From Amycolatopsis eburnea (GTDB taxonomy: Bacteria > Actinomycetota > Actinomycetes > Mycobacteriales > Pseudonocardiaceae), in contig NZ_RSEC01000036.1 of NCBI RefSeq assembly GCF_003937945.1, positions 186,001 through 250,000 of the forward strand: a stretch of 64,000 bases of DNA. The letters run 5' to 3'. The notes beneath the pieces were generated by a model, which was not told the DNA's origin, ran no database searches, and saw nothing but the letters and a program-made list of their open reading frames with translations. Numbering within the stretch: position 1 is the stretch's first letter; every line of letters starts with the position of its first letter. This document shows, in pieces, positions 9,570 to 18,284 of the stretch. Made by a program: the position numbers and the translations under genes.

Positions 9570-11156
9570 TCAGTACAGCGTCCGGTCCGACGGTGCGACC
9601 TTGACGTGCACCAGGGTCGGGCGCGGGTCGGCCAGTGCCGCCGTCAAGCCCGGTGCCAGGCCGGCCGGTTCGGTGATCGTCACGCCGTGGCAGCCCATGC
9701 TCGCCGCCAGCGCCGCGAAGTCGATGCCGCCGAGTTCGGTGCCCGGGAGCTTCGCGCCGCCGATCGTCTCGCCGAGGATGCGGACCGCCGCGTACTCCGT
9801 GTTGTCCATGATCAGGATCGTCACCGGGAGCTCCTCGCGCGCGGCCGTCCACAGTGCCTGGATGCCGTACATGCTGGAGCCGTCGCCGACGACACCGACG
9901 ACCTTGCGGTCCGGGCGGGCGAGCGCCGCGCCGACCGCGCCCGGGACGCCGTAGCCGAGCGTGCCGCTGGCCATCGTCAGGAAGCCCGTGTCCGTGGCCG
10001 TGATCGGCAGGTGGTCGTGCAGGATGCCGCGGTGGCTCGGCGTCTCCTCGACGACGATCGCGTTGTCCGGCAACAACTCCGCCAGCGTCGAGTAGACGTA
10101 CTCGGCGGTGAGCTTCTCGTCTCCGGGCTTCGCGGGACGCTCCAGCGGGGCCGGCGCGGGCCTGCCGCTGCGGTCGACGACGTTGAGCAGCGCGCGGATG
10201 CCGAGCTTCGGCGTGGCGCGGATGCCGGTGCCTTCGAAGGCGCGCGCGAGGATCTGCTCGTCGTCGCTGAGGACGAACAGCGGCGGCAGCGGAGCTTCCC
10301 CGCGCCCGCGGTCGACGTGGTAGGTGAACGCTGGCGCGCCGAGCACCAGGACGAGGTCGTGCCCCGCCAGCTTGTCCGAGACGGCACCGCGTTCGGGGTC
10401 CAGGAAGCCCTGGAACAACGCGTGGTCTTCGGGGAACGAGCACCGGAACGACATCGGCGCGACGTACACGGCGGCGTTGAGCCGTTCGGCGAGGGCGACG
10501 GTCTCGACGACCGCGCCGTCCTGGTCGACGGCTCCCCCGACGACGATCGCCGGCCGCTGCGCCGCCTCGAGCGCGGCCACCAGCTCGTCGACGGACTCGG
10601 GATCCGGCGCGAAACCCCGGATGCGCGGCCGCGAGACGATGGGCCGCTCGGTGGTGGCGGTCCAGTCGTCGGCGGGGACGGACACGAAGACCGGGCCGGA
10701 CGGTGCCTGCGTCGCGACGTGGTAGGCCCGCGCCAACGCGGCCGGGACGTCCTCGGCGGTGGCGGGCTCGATCGACCACTTGACGTACGGCTTCGGGAAC
10801 TCGGGCGCTTCCATCGCGCCGAGGAAGGGGTCGTGCGGCAGGAGCGCGCGGTTCTGCTGGCCGGCCACGATGATCAGCGGCGTCCGGTTGCGGTAGGCGT
10901 TGAAGAGGCTGCCGAGCCCGTGCCCGACGCCGCCCGCGGAGTGCAGGTTGACCAGGACGGCCTGGCGCGTGGCCTGGGAGTAGGCGTCGGCCATCGCGAC
11001 GACGGCGGATTCCTGCAGGCCGAGGACGTAGTCGAAGTCGTCCGGCCAGTCGGTGAGGAAGGGGACCTCGGTGGTGCCGGGGTTGCCGAACACCGTCGTG
11101 AGGCCCAGTTCGCGGAGCAGTTCCCTGGTGGCGTCCAGCACCGTGCGCTTGATCAT
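9570..11156 (-). CDS. mdlC: Benzoylformate decarboxylase (ThDP enzyme)
   Basis: This 528-residue thiamine-diphosphate enzyme is alignable end to end with benzoylformate decarboxylase of Pseudomonas putida, the mandelate-pathway enzyme that converts benzoylformate to benzaldehyde and CO2. Visible landmarks are FGNPGTTE, the cofactor Glu in LGLQESAVV, the active-site His in NLHSAGG, a second His in FTYHVDRG matching the known catalytic His, and the ThDP/Mg motif GDGSSMYGIQALWTAAREELP with a downstream Asn. Thr replaces the Ser of the classical FGNPGSNE motif. No other mandelate genes lie nearby, so the physiological 2-keto acid may differ. The ATG at 11156 has a weak G-rich ribosome site. Confidence 0.85.
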   Translation of the reverse strand: MIKRTVLDATRELLRELGLTTVFGNPGTTEVPFLTDWPDDFDYVLGLQESAVVAMADAYSQATRQAVLVNLHSAGGVGHGLGSLFNAYRNRTPLIIVAGQQNRALLPHDPFLGAMEAPEFPKPYVKWSIEPATAEDVPAALARAYHVATQAPSGPVFVSVPADDWTATTERPIVSRPRIRGFAPDPESVDELVAALEAAQRPAIVVGGAVDQDGAVVETVALAERLNAAVYVAPMSFRCSFPEDHALFQGFLDPERGAVSDKLAGHDLVLVLGAPAFTYHVDRGRGEAPLPPLFVLSDDEQILARAFEGTGIRATPKLGIRALLNVVDRSGRPAPAPLERPAKPGDEKLTAEYVYSTLAELLPDNAIVVEETPSHRGILHDHLPITATDTGFLTMASGTLGYGVPGAVGAALARPDRKVVGVVGDGSSMYGIQALWTAAREELPVTILIMDNTEYAAVRILGETIGGAKLPGTELGGIDFAALAASMGCHGVTITEPAGLAPGLTAALADPRPTLVHVKVAPSDRTLY

Positions 11157-11167
11157 GCCCCCAGGCT

Positions 11168-11180
11168 AACGCTTAGCGTT
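11168..11180. promoter_or_regulatory. 13-bp palindrome upstream of mdlC
   Basis: AACGCT-T-AGCGTT is a perfect 6-1-6 inverted repeat 12 bp upstream of the mdlC start. It is placed where an operator would block transcription or initiation. The regulator is unknown and no regulator gene is adjacent. Confidence 0.4.
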
Positions 11181-11240
11181 GCGAAGAAAATCCCCCGAAT
11201 GCCGGGCACGGGACCGCGCGGCCCGTGCCCGGCAACGCGG

Positions 11241-12890
11241 TCAGCCGATCAGGCCCGAGAGCCCGGTGCCCTTGAACGAGCCCCAGCCGGTCACCTGGTC
11301 GTACTTCGTGCCGGCGGTGAAGCCGGTGGTGCCGTGCAGGGAGTTGTTGCCGGTCGTCACGTCGTGGAAGCCGGTGGCGTAGGACGAGCCGTTGCCGATC
11401 GAGTAGAACTTCGGGTTCAGGTTGCCCAGGCCACCGCCGTGGACCTGGTTCTGCAGCGTCGCGAAGGCCGCCCACAGCGGTGCCGCGCCCGACGTGCCCC
11501 AGACCGTTTCCCACGCGCCCGCGGTGTAGATGTAGTAGCCCGAGCCGCTCGCCGCGTCCGCCGAGACGTCCGGCACCTTGCGGTAGGTCGTGCTCTGCGC
11601 GGACTGCCACGACGGCGCCGTGAAGACCGTCGAGGTGCCGCCGCCGGTCGAGCCGTTCGACGCGCCGTCGTTCCAGGCGGTCTCGCTGCTGTAGGTGTTC
11701 GAGGACGTGACCGTCAGCTGCGTGCCGCCGACGCCGGTGACGTTCGGGCTCGACGCCGGGAAGTCCACCGCCTTCGCCGTCGAACCGGTCTGGCGGTAGC
11801 AGTCGGTCGTACCGTCGTCGCCCGCGGCCGCGAAGTACGAGATGCCCTCCGCGGTGCCGGTCGCGATCGCGCTGCTGACGCTCTTGGCGGCGCTCGAACC
11901 CTCGGCGGATTCGCAGGCGCCCCAGGAGATCGAGACGACGTTGACCGTGTGGTCGGACGCGATCTTCTGGTACATCGCGAGTTCGCCGGCGCTGGAGTTC
12001 GGCGCTTCGTAGACGTAGTCGCTCGCGGCGGCCGCCAGCGCGTGCACGACCTCGATGTCGAGCTCGACCTCGATCTGGCCGTCGCCCGGCGAGGAATCGT
12101 AGTTCGCGCCGCTGACCGGCACCGTGGTGACCGAGCCCGCCGAAAGGCCGTACGTGCTGTCGTACTTGGTGATGTTGGCCTTCTGGTAGCCGTCGAACTC
12201 GACGAAGCCGACCTTGACGCCGCTGCCGGTCGCCGAGAGACCGCTGGTGCCGTAGGCGGTCTTGAGCACCGGCGGGGTCACGGCCTTGACGGCGTTGGGC
12301 TTGACCGCCGCCTTCGACGAGTGGGTGCGCACCGCGTGGTCGTCGAGGCCGACGACCCCGCTCACGACGTCCGAGACGCCGGCGGGGACGGCGGGCGCGG
12401 CGTCGTTGGCGAAGAAGTCGCGGCCGGAGACCTGGTCGTGGTAGGTCCCGATCCGGGTGCCGAACGCCGATTCGAGCCGCGCCGCCGACCCGGTGAACGT
12501 GACGGCCTGCCGGTTCCCGGAAACCTTGATCCCGGTGGCGCCCGCTTTCCCGAGGAATGAGACGGCCTTGTCGACGTCGGCCTGCGTCGGACCGAACCGG
12601 GCGTTGAACTGCGCCGGGGTCAGAAACCGGTGGTATTGCGGTGAAGCGGGGTTCTGCACGTCGGCGAGGAACTTTTCCAGTGCCTGCTGGTCGTGCAGTT
12701 TCAGCGAGAGCGCCGCGGTGATCGGCCGGTCCGGCGCGACGTCACCGGTGCGGACGCTGTTGATCAGCGGAGCCGCGTTGTCGGCCAGTGTGACCAGGGG
12801 TTCTGGCGCCGCGGCGGCCGGGACGGCCACGGCGAGGCAGAGCAACGCAGGCAACGGCACAGCGGCCGCGACGAGCTTGCGCAAGCGCAT
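11241..12890 (-). CDS. Secreted S53 (sedolisin/kumamolisin) serine-carboxyl protease
   Basis: This 549-residue secreted protease has a Sec signal peptide ending near AAAA (residue 28), an activation prodomain at about 40-185, and the S53 catalytic domain from about 205. The Ser-Glu-Asp residues are visible as Glu274 and Asp278 (QIEVELDIE) and Ser467 (GTSGAAP), with the oxyanion Asp358 in AAAGDDG. The C-terminal calcium site is FHDVTTGNN (Asp510) plus YDQVTGWG (Asp531). Such enzymes are acid-active extracellular endopeptidases that mature by autocleavage. The ATG start is followed by MRLRKL. The gene is monocistronic; nothing nearby indicates a specific substrate. Confidence 0.93.
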   Translation of the reverse strand: MRLRKLVAAAVPLPALLCLAVAVPAAAAPEPLVTLADNAAPLINSVRTGDVAPDRPITAALSLKLHDQQALEKFLADVQNPASPQYHRFLTPAQFNARFGPTQADVDKAVSFLGKAGATGIKVSGNRQAVTFTGSAARLESAFGTRIGTYHDQVSGRDFFANDAAPAVPAGVSDVVSGVVGLDDHAVRTHSSKAAVKPNAVKAVTPPVLKTAYGTSGLSATGSGVKVGFVEFDGYQKANITKYDSTYGLSAGSVTTVPVSGANYDSSPGDGQIEVELDIEVVHALAAAASDYVYEAPNSSAGELAMYQKIASDHTVNVVSISWGACESAEGSSAAKSVSSAIATGTAEGISYFAAAGDDGTTDCYRQTGSTAKAVDFPASSPNVTGVGGTQLTVTSSNTYSSETAWNDGASNGSTGGGTSTVFTAPSWQSAQSTTYRKVPDVSADAASGSGYYIYTAGAWETVWGTSGAAPLWAAFATLQNQVHGGGLGNLNPKFYSIGNGSSYATGFHDVTTGNNSLHGTTGFTAGTKYDQVTGWGSFKGTGLSGLIG

Positions 12891-13031
12891 GGGGGAATTT
12901 CCTCTCGGCGGTGGGGACCGGGCCTGCGCGGAATGCTCGCCGCAGGTTGCCGAGAAGCATAAGAAGCCGCTATTGCGTCAGGAACCTACTTTCGGTTGCC
13001 TTTCACGTTTTGCGAATGGTTTACCCTTCGA

Positions 13032-13994
13032 TTATTGTCCGGAATGCCGGAGAACGTCGACGCGGTCGGCGATATCCTGCGCGTCCGCATTGCCGGAAAA
13101 GCGCCGGGCGGCCGTGGCGAGCGAATGCAGCCGCTGCCGGGTCCGCGGCGACCGCAACGCGGCCGCCAGCTCGATCGCCTCCTCCCCGACGGCCGAGGCG
13201 ACGTCGAGGTCGCCGTCCAGCGCGTGCACGGTGGCCAGCCAGATCAGCGTCAGCGACCGGCTGCGGGTCATCCCGCGGCCGTACCCGGCGATCGCCTCGG
13301 TGAGCGCGGGGATCCCGTCCCGGCCGTGCCGGATGTCGACCACCTGCGCGAGTTCCGCGTGCACCGTGCCGATCATCGCCGCCAGGTCGGTCGGCCCGAA
13401 GAACTCCGCCCACGGCGAGGGCTCGCGGTCGGCGGCTTCGGCGAACTCCTCTCGGGCGCGGCGCAGGTAGGTCAGCGCGCCGCCGACATCGGCCTTCTTG
13501 GCGTAGGCCCAGGCCTGGTTGGCCGACAGGATCGCCTGCGCGAGCTTGGAGTGCGCCAGCAGCGCCGCGTCCCGGCCCCGCTCGAACTCCGCCAGCGCCG
13601 CGTCGACCGCGCCGTAGTGCAGGTGCAGCCGTCCGGTGCGGTAGTGGATGTTGGCCTGGAGGTCGTCGTTGCCCGCCTGCCCGGCGAACTCCAGCGCGCG
13701 CCGGAACGCGGCCAGCGCGGCGGCCGGGCGGTCCTGGTCGAAGCTGGTCCAGCCGGCGAGGTTGTAGAGGTCGGCGACGGCGGTGCACAGCCGGGCCAGC
13801 ACCACGGTCTTGGTCACGCCGTCCAGCAGGGCGACGGCGGCCGGGAGCCGCGCCTCGACGGCCGCCCTGCAGGCGCCGCCGCCGTAGCGGTAGTCCAGCG
13901 CCCGCAGCTCCGCGACCGTGTCCTCCAACCGCCGCACGTCGGCGATCCCCACACGGGTACCGCGGAGGTCTTCCTGCCCGTCGTTACCGGTCAT
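13032..13994 (-). CDS. TPR-repeat protein resembling the C-terminal half of XRE/TPR regulators
   Basis: This 320-residue soluble protein is all-helical, with tetratricopeptide-like repeats (for example AALAAFRRALEFAGQAGND and AALAEFERGRDAALLAHSK). The sequence from VRRLEDTVAELRALDYRYGGG onward is what usually follows an N-terminal XRE helix-turn-helix in actinomycete TPR regulators, but no HTH is present here. I chose the ATG at 13994, with GGAGGG 5 nt upstream; an earlier ATG at 14042 overlaps the upstream small gene as ATGA. It may be a regulator fragment or a stand-alone peptide/protein-binding module paired with the small membrane protein upstream. Confidence 0.75.
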   Translation of the reverse strand: MTGNDGQEDLRGTRVGIADVRRLEDTVAELRALDYRYGGGACRAAVEARLPAAVALLDGVTKTVVLARLCTAVADLYNLAGWTSFDQDRPAAALAAFRRALEFAGQAGNDDLQANIHYRTGRLHLHYGAVDAALAEFERGRDAALLAHSKLAQAILSANQAWAYAKKADVGGALTYLRRAREEFAEAADREPSPWAEFFGPTDLAAMIGTVHAELAQVVDIRHGRDGIPALTEAIAGYGRGMTRSRSLTLIWLATVHALDGDLDVASAVGEEAIELAAALRSPRTRQRLHSLATAARRFSGNADAQDIADRVDVLRHSGQ

Positions 13995-14038
13995 GGTGGC
14001 CCTCCGTCCGAAGAGAGCCGCCGCGGGCAGCCCCCTGG

Positions 14039-14251
14039 TCATTCCCCGCCGGGCCAGGCCGGTGCCTTCTCCTTCGGGGTGCTGGCACCGGGGAGCACCC
14101 CGGTGGCGGTCAACACCACGCCGGTGGCGGTTTCCGCGATCTTGACAGCGGCCAGGAGGCCGGTGAGGGCGAGCGAGCCGCCGAGCCCCAGTCGGGCGAA
14201 CTCGTCTTCGGAGGTTTCGGTGCCGCGCTGCCGCGGTAGCGCGCCGGTCAC
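14039..14251 (-). CDS. Small single-helix membrane protein (hypothetical)
   Basis: This 70-residue protein starts at a GTG with GGAAG upstream. A charged N-terminus (residues 1-27) is followed by one long hydrophobic helix (about 28-60, LGLGGSLALTGLLAAVKIA onward) and a short charged tail. It lies upstream of the TPR gene on the same strand; the frames meet as ATGA if the longer TPR start is used, so coupled expression is likely. I do not recognise the family. A protein tethering the TPR protein to the membrane is one possibility, by inference only. Confidence 0.55.
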   Translation of the reverse strand: MTGALPRQRGTETSEDEFARLGLGGSLALTGLLAAVKIAETATGVVLTATGVLPGASTPKEKAPAWPGGE

Positions 14252-14666
14252 GATTCGGTCTTCCGGCTCGTTCCGGACGCGCTCGAGCGGTAGTCGCGTT
14301 GAATCAGCCGCTCCCGGGCGGCGGAAATCCACCGGATGGTCGACATCCTGGTTTCTTGATGACTCCTCATTGAATTGACCGCGAACCGAATACGCGCGCT
14401 CACAGCGCCGCCTCCTGTGTTGGCCGAACAATTCTGGCACCGCCCGGGCAGGCTTCTCGCTCACGATAGCCAGCACCTGCCACGGCTTCAGCCCCCAAGC
14501 AGGCGAACCAGGTCAGTGCACGTGCAGTTGCACGACCGACGACGGAGCAGCATTCGCAAGAACCGAATGCAATTTCATTTCGCCGATTCCAGGAAATCGA
14601 ATACTGGTATGACCGGCTGCGGATTCCCGGACGGAACCACGGCACGCGTGCGGGTTTCGCAGTGGA
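14252..14666. other. 415-bp region without a convincing gene
   Basis: This stretch lies between the cutC stop and the small membrane-protein gene, both read leftward. It is less GC-rich than its surroundings (AATTTCATTTCG near 14572). A G/C-alternating patch at 14516-14532 (GTGCACGTGCAGTTGCAC) has palindromic character. It probably holds the promoter of the small-protein/TPR pair. Short frames here are shadows or lack start signals. Confidence 0.5.
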
Positions 14667-15344
14667 TCAGGATTTGACGAGATCCACCCAGTGGCGCACG
14701 GTTTCCGCGTCCACCGGCGCCTGCCACCCGCCCGGCCGCACGGCGCTCCCGACATGGAACCCGCGCACCCCGCCCGCGCGCAACAGGTGCACCTGCTGCG
14801 CCCGCAAACCACCGCCCACGAGCAGTTCCGGCCCGCTCTCCCGCTGCGCCAGCCGCTGCAGCACGGAAAGCCCGCTCGCGACGCCGTTCGGGTGGCCGGC
14901 GGCGAGGACCGTGTCGCAGCCGAGCGCCGTCAGCTGGTCGTACGCGCGCAAGGGGTCGCGTGTCCGGTCGATGGCGCGGTGGAACGTCCACGGCAGGCCG
15001 TCGATCTCCTTGATCAGCGCTTCGCAGGCGTCCACGTCGATCTCGCTGTCGATGTTCAGGAAGCCGAAGACGAACTCGCGCGCGCCCGCGTCGATCAGCC
15101 GGGCGGTGTCCGCGCGCAGCCCTTCGAGGTCGCCGACGGCGAAGGAACCGTTGTCCCGCAGCATCACCCGGACCGGGAGGTCGGTGGCGGACAGGACGTC
15201 CCGGAGCGTCTCGACCGACGGCGTCAAGCCGTCCTGCGCCATGTCCGCGACCAGTTCGAGGCGGTCGGCCCCGCCCGCCTGCGCGCCTTCGGCGTCCGCC
15301 GCGTCCAGCGCGATCACTTCCAGCAGGGGCGTCTTCGAGCTCAT
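14667..15344 (-). CDS. cutC: CutC family protein (copper homeostasis)
   Basis: This 225-residue TIM-barrel protein matches the CutC family from LEVIALDAADAEGAQAGGADRLEL through the conserved TFHRAIDRTRDP segment to LLVGGGLRAQQVHLLRAGGV. CutC was linked to copper tolerance in E. coli, but its biochemical activity is unsettled. The ATG at 15344 has a GGATTGAGG ribosome site and begins 12 bp after the stop of the CvnA-type kinase, so the two are probably co-transcribed. No copper regulator or exporter is visible nearby. Confidence 0.88.
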   Translation of the reverse strand: MSSKTPLLEVIALDAADAEGAQAGGADRLELVADMAQDGLTPSVETLRDVLSATDLPVRVMLRDNGSFAVGDLEGLRADTARLIDAGAREFVFGFLNIDSEIDVDACEALIKEIDGLPWTFHRAIDRTRDPLRAYDQLTALGCDTVLAAGHPNGVASGLSVLQRLAQRESGPELLVGGGLRAQQVHLLRAGGVRGFHVGSAVRPGGWQAPVDAETVRHWVDLVKS

Positions 15345-15356
15345 GCCTCAATCCGT

Positions 15357-18098
15357 TCACTGGTTCCGGGTGTCGTCTCCCCTCGCGTGCCGCCCTCGCC
15401 GGAAGCCGCCTTGAAGGCTCGTCATCCGCTCGCGCACCGCTTCCGGGGAAAGTGAGAGTATCGGCCGCTGTTCCGGCACCGCTCCCGGCCCGGCGGCCAC
15501 GTCGCCGGTCTGCAGGAACGGCCAGGTGTCCTCCGCGCCGTCTTCCTGTTCCAGCTCGGCCGGGGTCGGCCACTCGTACTCGGGCTCGATCGCGGCCGGC
15601 GGCGACACCGGCCGCAGCCGCGGTTCGGTGTCCTCGTCGTCCGGGTCCGGCGCCGCACTTTCACGTGAAAGTGCGGCTTTGCGCGGCAAAGCGGAGCTTT
15701 CACGTGAAAGCGGCGGGGGTGGTGGGGGTGGCGCGGCGAGGGCGTGGCGGGGCTCCGGGTCGGCCGGGCGCGGTTCTTCGGCGACCGGGAGGGGTTCCGC
15801 CGGGCGGCGCGGCTGTTCGGGCGCCGCGGCCGCGTCGAACCAGCGGGACAGGACGTCGCGGTAGGCGGGCATCCGCTCGGTCGGCGCGTCGAGATCGAGG
15901 TGGTTGTCGTCGTCCGCCGACGGCCATTCCGGCGCCTGTTCGCGGGCCACCACCGGGGCGCGGCGCGGCGGGCCCGCCTCGATCGACGGCGGGCTCAGCT
16001 CTTCCGGTTCCGGTTCCGGTTCCGGCTCGGGTTCCGCCGGCGTGAGCGGGGCGAGCGGCGCCAGCAGTTCGGGTTCCGGCTGCGCCACCGGCTCGGCGGG
16101 CGGGGGCGGCGCCGGCATCGGCGGCAGCTCGACGATCAGCGCCGACGGCACCAGCACGGTCGCGACCAGCCCGGACTCCGCGCCCGCGCTCAGCTTGACG
16201 TCGATGTGGTGCCGGGTGGCCAGGGTCGCCACCACGAACAGCCCCATCCGGCGCGACACCTCGACGTCGACGTCCGGCGGGTGCGCGAGCCGCACGTTGG
16301 TGCGGTCGATCTCCGCCTGGGGCATGCCGGCGCCGTGGTCGACGATCTCGATCTGCCAGTCGCCGTCGTGGGTTTCGGCGCTGGACACGGTGACCGTCTC
16401 GTCGCCGGAGTAGCGGGTCGCGTTCTCCAGCAGCTCCGAAACGACGTGCACGAGGTCGTTGACGGCCTCGCCGCGCACCGCGACCTGCGGCGCCGGCCCG
16501 AGTTCGATCCGCTGGTAGTGCTCGACCTCCGAGAGCGCGGCGCCGACGATCTCGTCGGCCGAGACGGCGCCGGCGTCCTCGCGTGCGGAGTCGTGGCCGG
16601 AGAGCACCAGCAGGTTCTCGCTGTTGCGCCGCATCCGCGTGGCGAGGTGGTCGAGCTCGAACAGCCCGGCGAGGGTGTCCGGGTCCTGCTCGTCGGCCTC
16701 CATCCGGTCGAGCACCGACAGCTGCCGCTCGACTAGGTCCTGGCTCCGCTGCGAGAGGTTGACGAACATCGCGTTGACGTTCTCGCGCAGCATGGCCTGT
16801 TCGCCGGCCAGCCGGACGGCCTCGCCGTGCACCGCGTCGAACGCGCGGGCCACCTGGCCCACTTCTTCGCGGGTGAACACCGGCACGGGCGCGACCGCCA
16901 GCCGTTTCCGCAGGTTTTCCGGGGCGGGCTCGGGATCGGTGAGCAGGTTCTGCACGGCCGCGGGCAGCCGGTGCTCGGCGACCTCGAGCGCCGTCCGGCG
17001 CAGGATCCGCAAGGGGCGCAACAGGGACCGCGCGATGACCACCGACAGCACACCCGCGACGAGGAGGACGCCGAGCACGACGCCGCCGTCCCAGAGCGCC
17101 GCCGTGCGGGCCTGCGCCGCCAGCGCGTCGGTGCGTTCCTGCAATTGCACGAGCAGCGCCTGCTGCACCTGGTGGGCGAGGTTCACCGTGTGGGTCGCCG
17201 AGGTGTCCCACTGGTTCGGGTCGAGACCCGAGAGGTTCTGGTTGTTTTCGGTGCGGGTGAGCGCGGATTCGACCATGTCGTTGCCGATGTCGACGACCAG
17301 GCCGATCACCGTGTCGTCGAACATCCGCTGCTGGTCGGGCGTCGCGAAGGTGCGGTAGTCGTTGCGCGCGGCGGCCAGCTCGGCTTCCGCGCCGAGCAGC
17401 GCGCGCGTGCGGTCGCGGTCGAGCGTGCCCACGGCGAGCGCCTCGCCCAGCACCGCCCGCTTGACCGACATCTGGTCCTTGATGCGGGCCAGCGCGTTGC
17501 CCGCCAGCCGCAGCCGCGCGAGCTCCGGGTCGGAGACGTCGGCGGCGGCCGAGTCGCTGATGTCGAGCAGGCCGGAGATCAGCTCGCTGTAGGAGCGCAG
17601 CACGGCGTCCGCGGGGAACGCCGAGTGCTCCGCGGAGAACCGGAGCCCGCCGAGCACGCGCAGCCGGTCGTCGGTCTGCTGCAGGCTGTCCGCGGCCTTC
17701 GCGTCGAGCCTCGGCTTGCTGTCGGCGAGCGTCCGTTCGAAGGTGCCGATGGCCTGGTCGACGCGGTTGCGCTGGGCGGTGAGGTCGGCGGTGTCGCCCT
17801 GCCGGTTCTGGGCGACGAACCGGACGGTGAGGTCGCGCTCGCGCTGCAGTTCGTGGACGGCTTCGGCGACGGTGCTGTCGACGCGGCCGCGGGTGGCGAA
17901 CTCGGCGAGCTGCTGCGCGTCACGCAGGTCCGAGCTGATCCGCAGGCCGACGAGCGCGATCACGGCGAGCGCCGGGATCAGCAGGACGGCGAAGAGCTTC
18001 GTGCCGAGGCGCCAGTTCCGCAACCGCCAGCGGCCACCGGCCGGACGCGGATCCGCCGCGTCGCCGCCCTTGCGGGGACGCTTGTCGCGACGGGTCAC
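15357..18098 (-). CDS. Second NIT-domain sensor kinase, orphan CvnA-like
   Basis: This 913-residue membrane protein has the same architecture as the product of 1068-4229: TM1 at about 34-52, an extracellular NIT-type helical domain, a second TM near 340-360, HAMP, and a HATPase_c domain with N-box ELLENATRYS and G1 box DHGAGM. A Pro/Glu-rich tail follows. The tail keeps two short motifs seen in the first kinase: VLSRWF (near 15850) and an end containing GRHA (near 15390). The GTG at 18098 has AAGGA 6 nt upstream; the frame is open to 18146. No roadblock, DUF742 or GTPase gene is adjacent, so it is an orphan or shares partners with another conservon. A palindrome cluster lies in frame in the tail (15652-15711). 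Confidence 0.88.
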   Translation of the reverse strand: MTRRDKRPRKGGDAADPRPAGGRWRLRNWRLGTKLFAVLLIPALAVIALVGLRISSDLRDAQQLAEFATRGRVDSTVAEAVHELQRERDLTVRFVAQNRQGDTADLTAQRNRVDQAIGTFERTLADSKPRLDAKAADSLQQTDDRLRVLGGLRFSAEHSAFPADAVLRSYSELISGLLDISDSAAADVSDPELARLRLAGNALARIKDQMSVKRAVLGEALAVGTLDRDRTRALLGAEAELAAARNDYRTFATPDQQRMFDDTVIGLVVDIGNDMVESALTRTENNQNLSGLDPNQWDTSATHTVNLAHQVQQALLVQLQERTDALAAQARTAALWDGGVVLGVLLVAGVLSVVIARSLLRPLRILRRTALEVAEHRLPAAVQNLLTDPEPAPENLRKRLAVAPVPVFTREEVGQVARAFDAVHGEAVRLAGEQAMLRENVNAMFVNLSQRSQDLVERQLSVLDRMEADEQDPDTLAGLFELDHLATRMRRNSENLLVLSGHDSAREDAGAVSADEIVGAALSEVEHYQRIELGPAPQVAVRGEAVNDLVHVVSELLENATRYSGDETVTVSSAETHDGDWQIEIVDHGAGMPQAEIDRTNVRLAHPPDVDVEVSRRMGLFVVATLATRHHIDVKLSAGAESGLVATVLVPSALIVELPPMPAPPPPAEPVAQPEPELLAPLAPLTPAEPEPEPEPEPEELSPPSIEAGPPRRAPVVAREQAPEWPSADDDNHLDLDAPTERMPAYRDVLSRWFDAAAAPEQPRRPAEPLPVAEEPRPADPEPRHALAAPPPPPPPLSRESSALPRKAALSRESAAPDPDDEDTEPRLRPVSPPAAIEPEYEWPTPAELEQEDGAEDTWPFLQTGDVAAGPGAVPEQRPILSLSPEAVRERMTSLQGGFRRGRHARGDDTRNQ
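15652..15711. repeat. Palindrome cluster inside a kinase coding sequence
   Basis: Three adjacent palindromes lie in the linker-coding part of the kinase gene: a perfect 26-bp palindrome (15652-15677, centred on TTTCACGTGAAA), a CTTTGC-GCG-GCAAAG hairpin (15677-15691) and a perfect 16-bp palindrome (15696-15711). The segment shares a 15-base core (AAAGTGCGGCTTTGC plus the following G) with the intergenic hairpin at 44739-44797. It is translated in frame as a Ser/Arg/Glu/Ala/Leu-rich stretch with two LSRES repeats. Confidence 0.8.
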
Positions 18099-18218
18099 CT
18101 GGTTTCCTTTTCCGCCGCGGGCGGGAACCCGCGGATCTGACAACACTCGAACCTACTGAACGGTAGCCCGCACCGTGAAGATCCGAAAGCCGCGCTGGCG
18201 CGATCCGGCCCTGCCCGC

Positions 18219-18268
18219 GATCGTATGGGGCGCGGACCATACGATCCAGCACGAGAACCAGATTCTCG
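18219..18268. promoter_or_regulatory. Two palindromes between the kinase and binding-protein genes
   Basis: GATCGTATGG (18219-18228) and CCATACGATC (18237-18246) form a perfect 10-8-10 inverted repeat. CGAGAA-CCAGA-TTCTCG (18252-18268) is a second. Both lie in the 186-bp divergent intergenic region, close to the binding-protein gene, where operators for that gene would be expected. No regulator is known. Confidence 0.45.
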
Positions 18269-18284
18269 CGGTAGGTGAAGGTTC

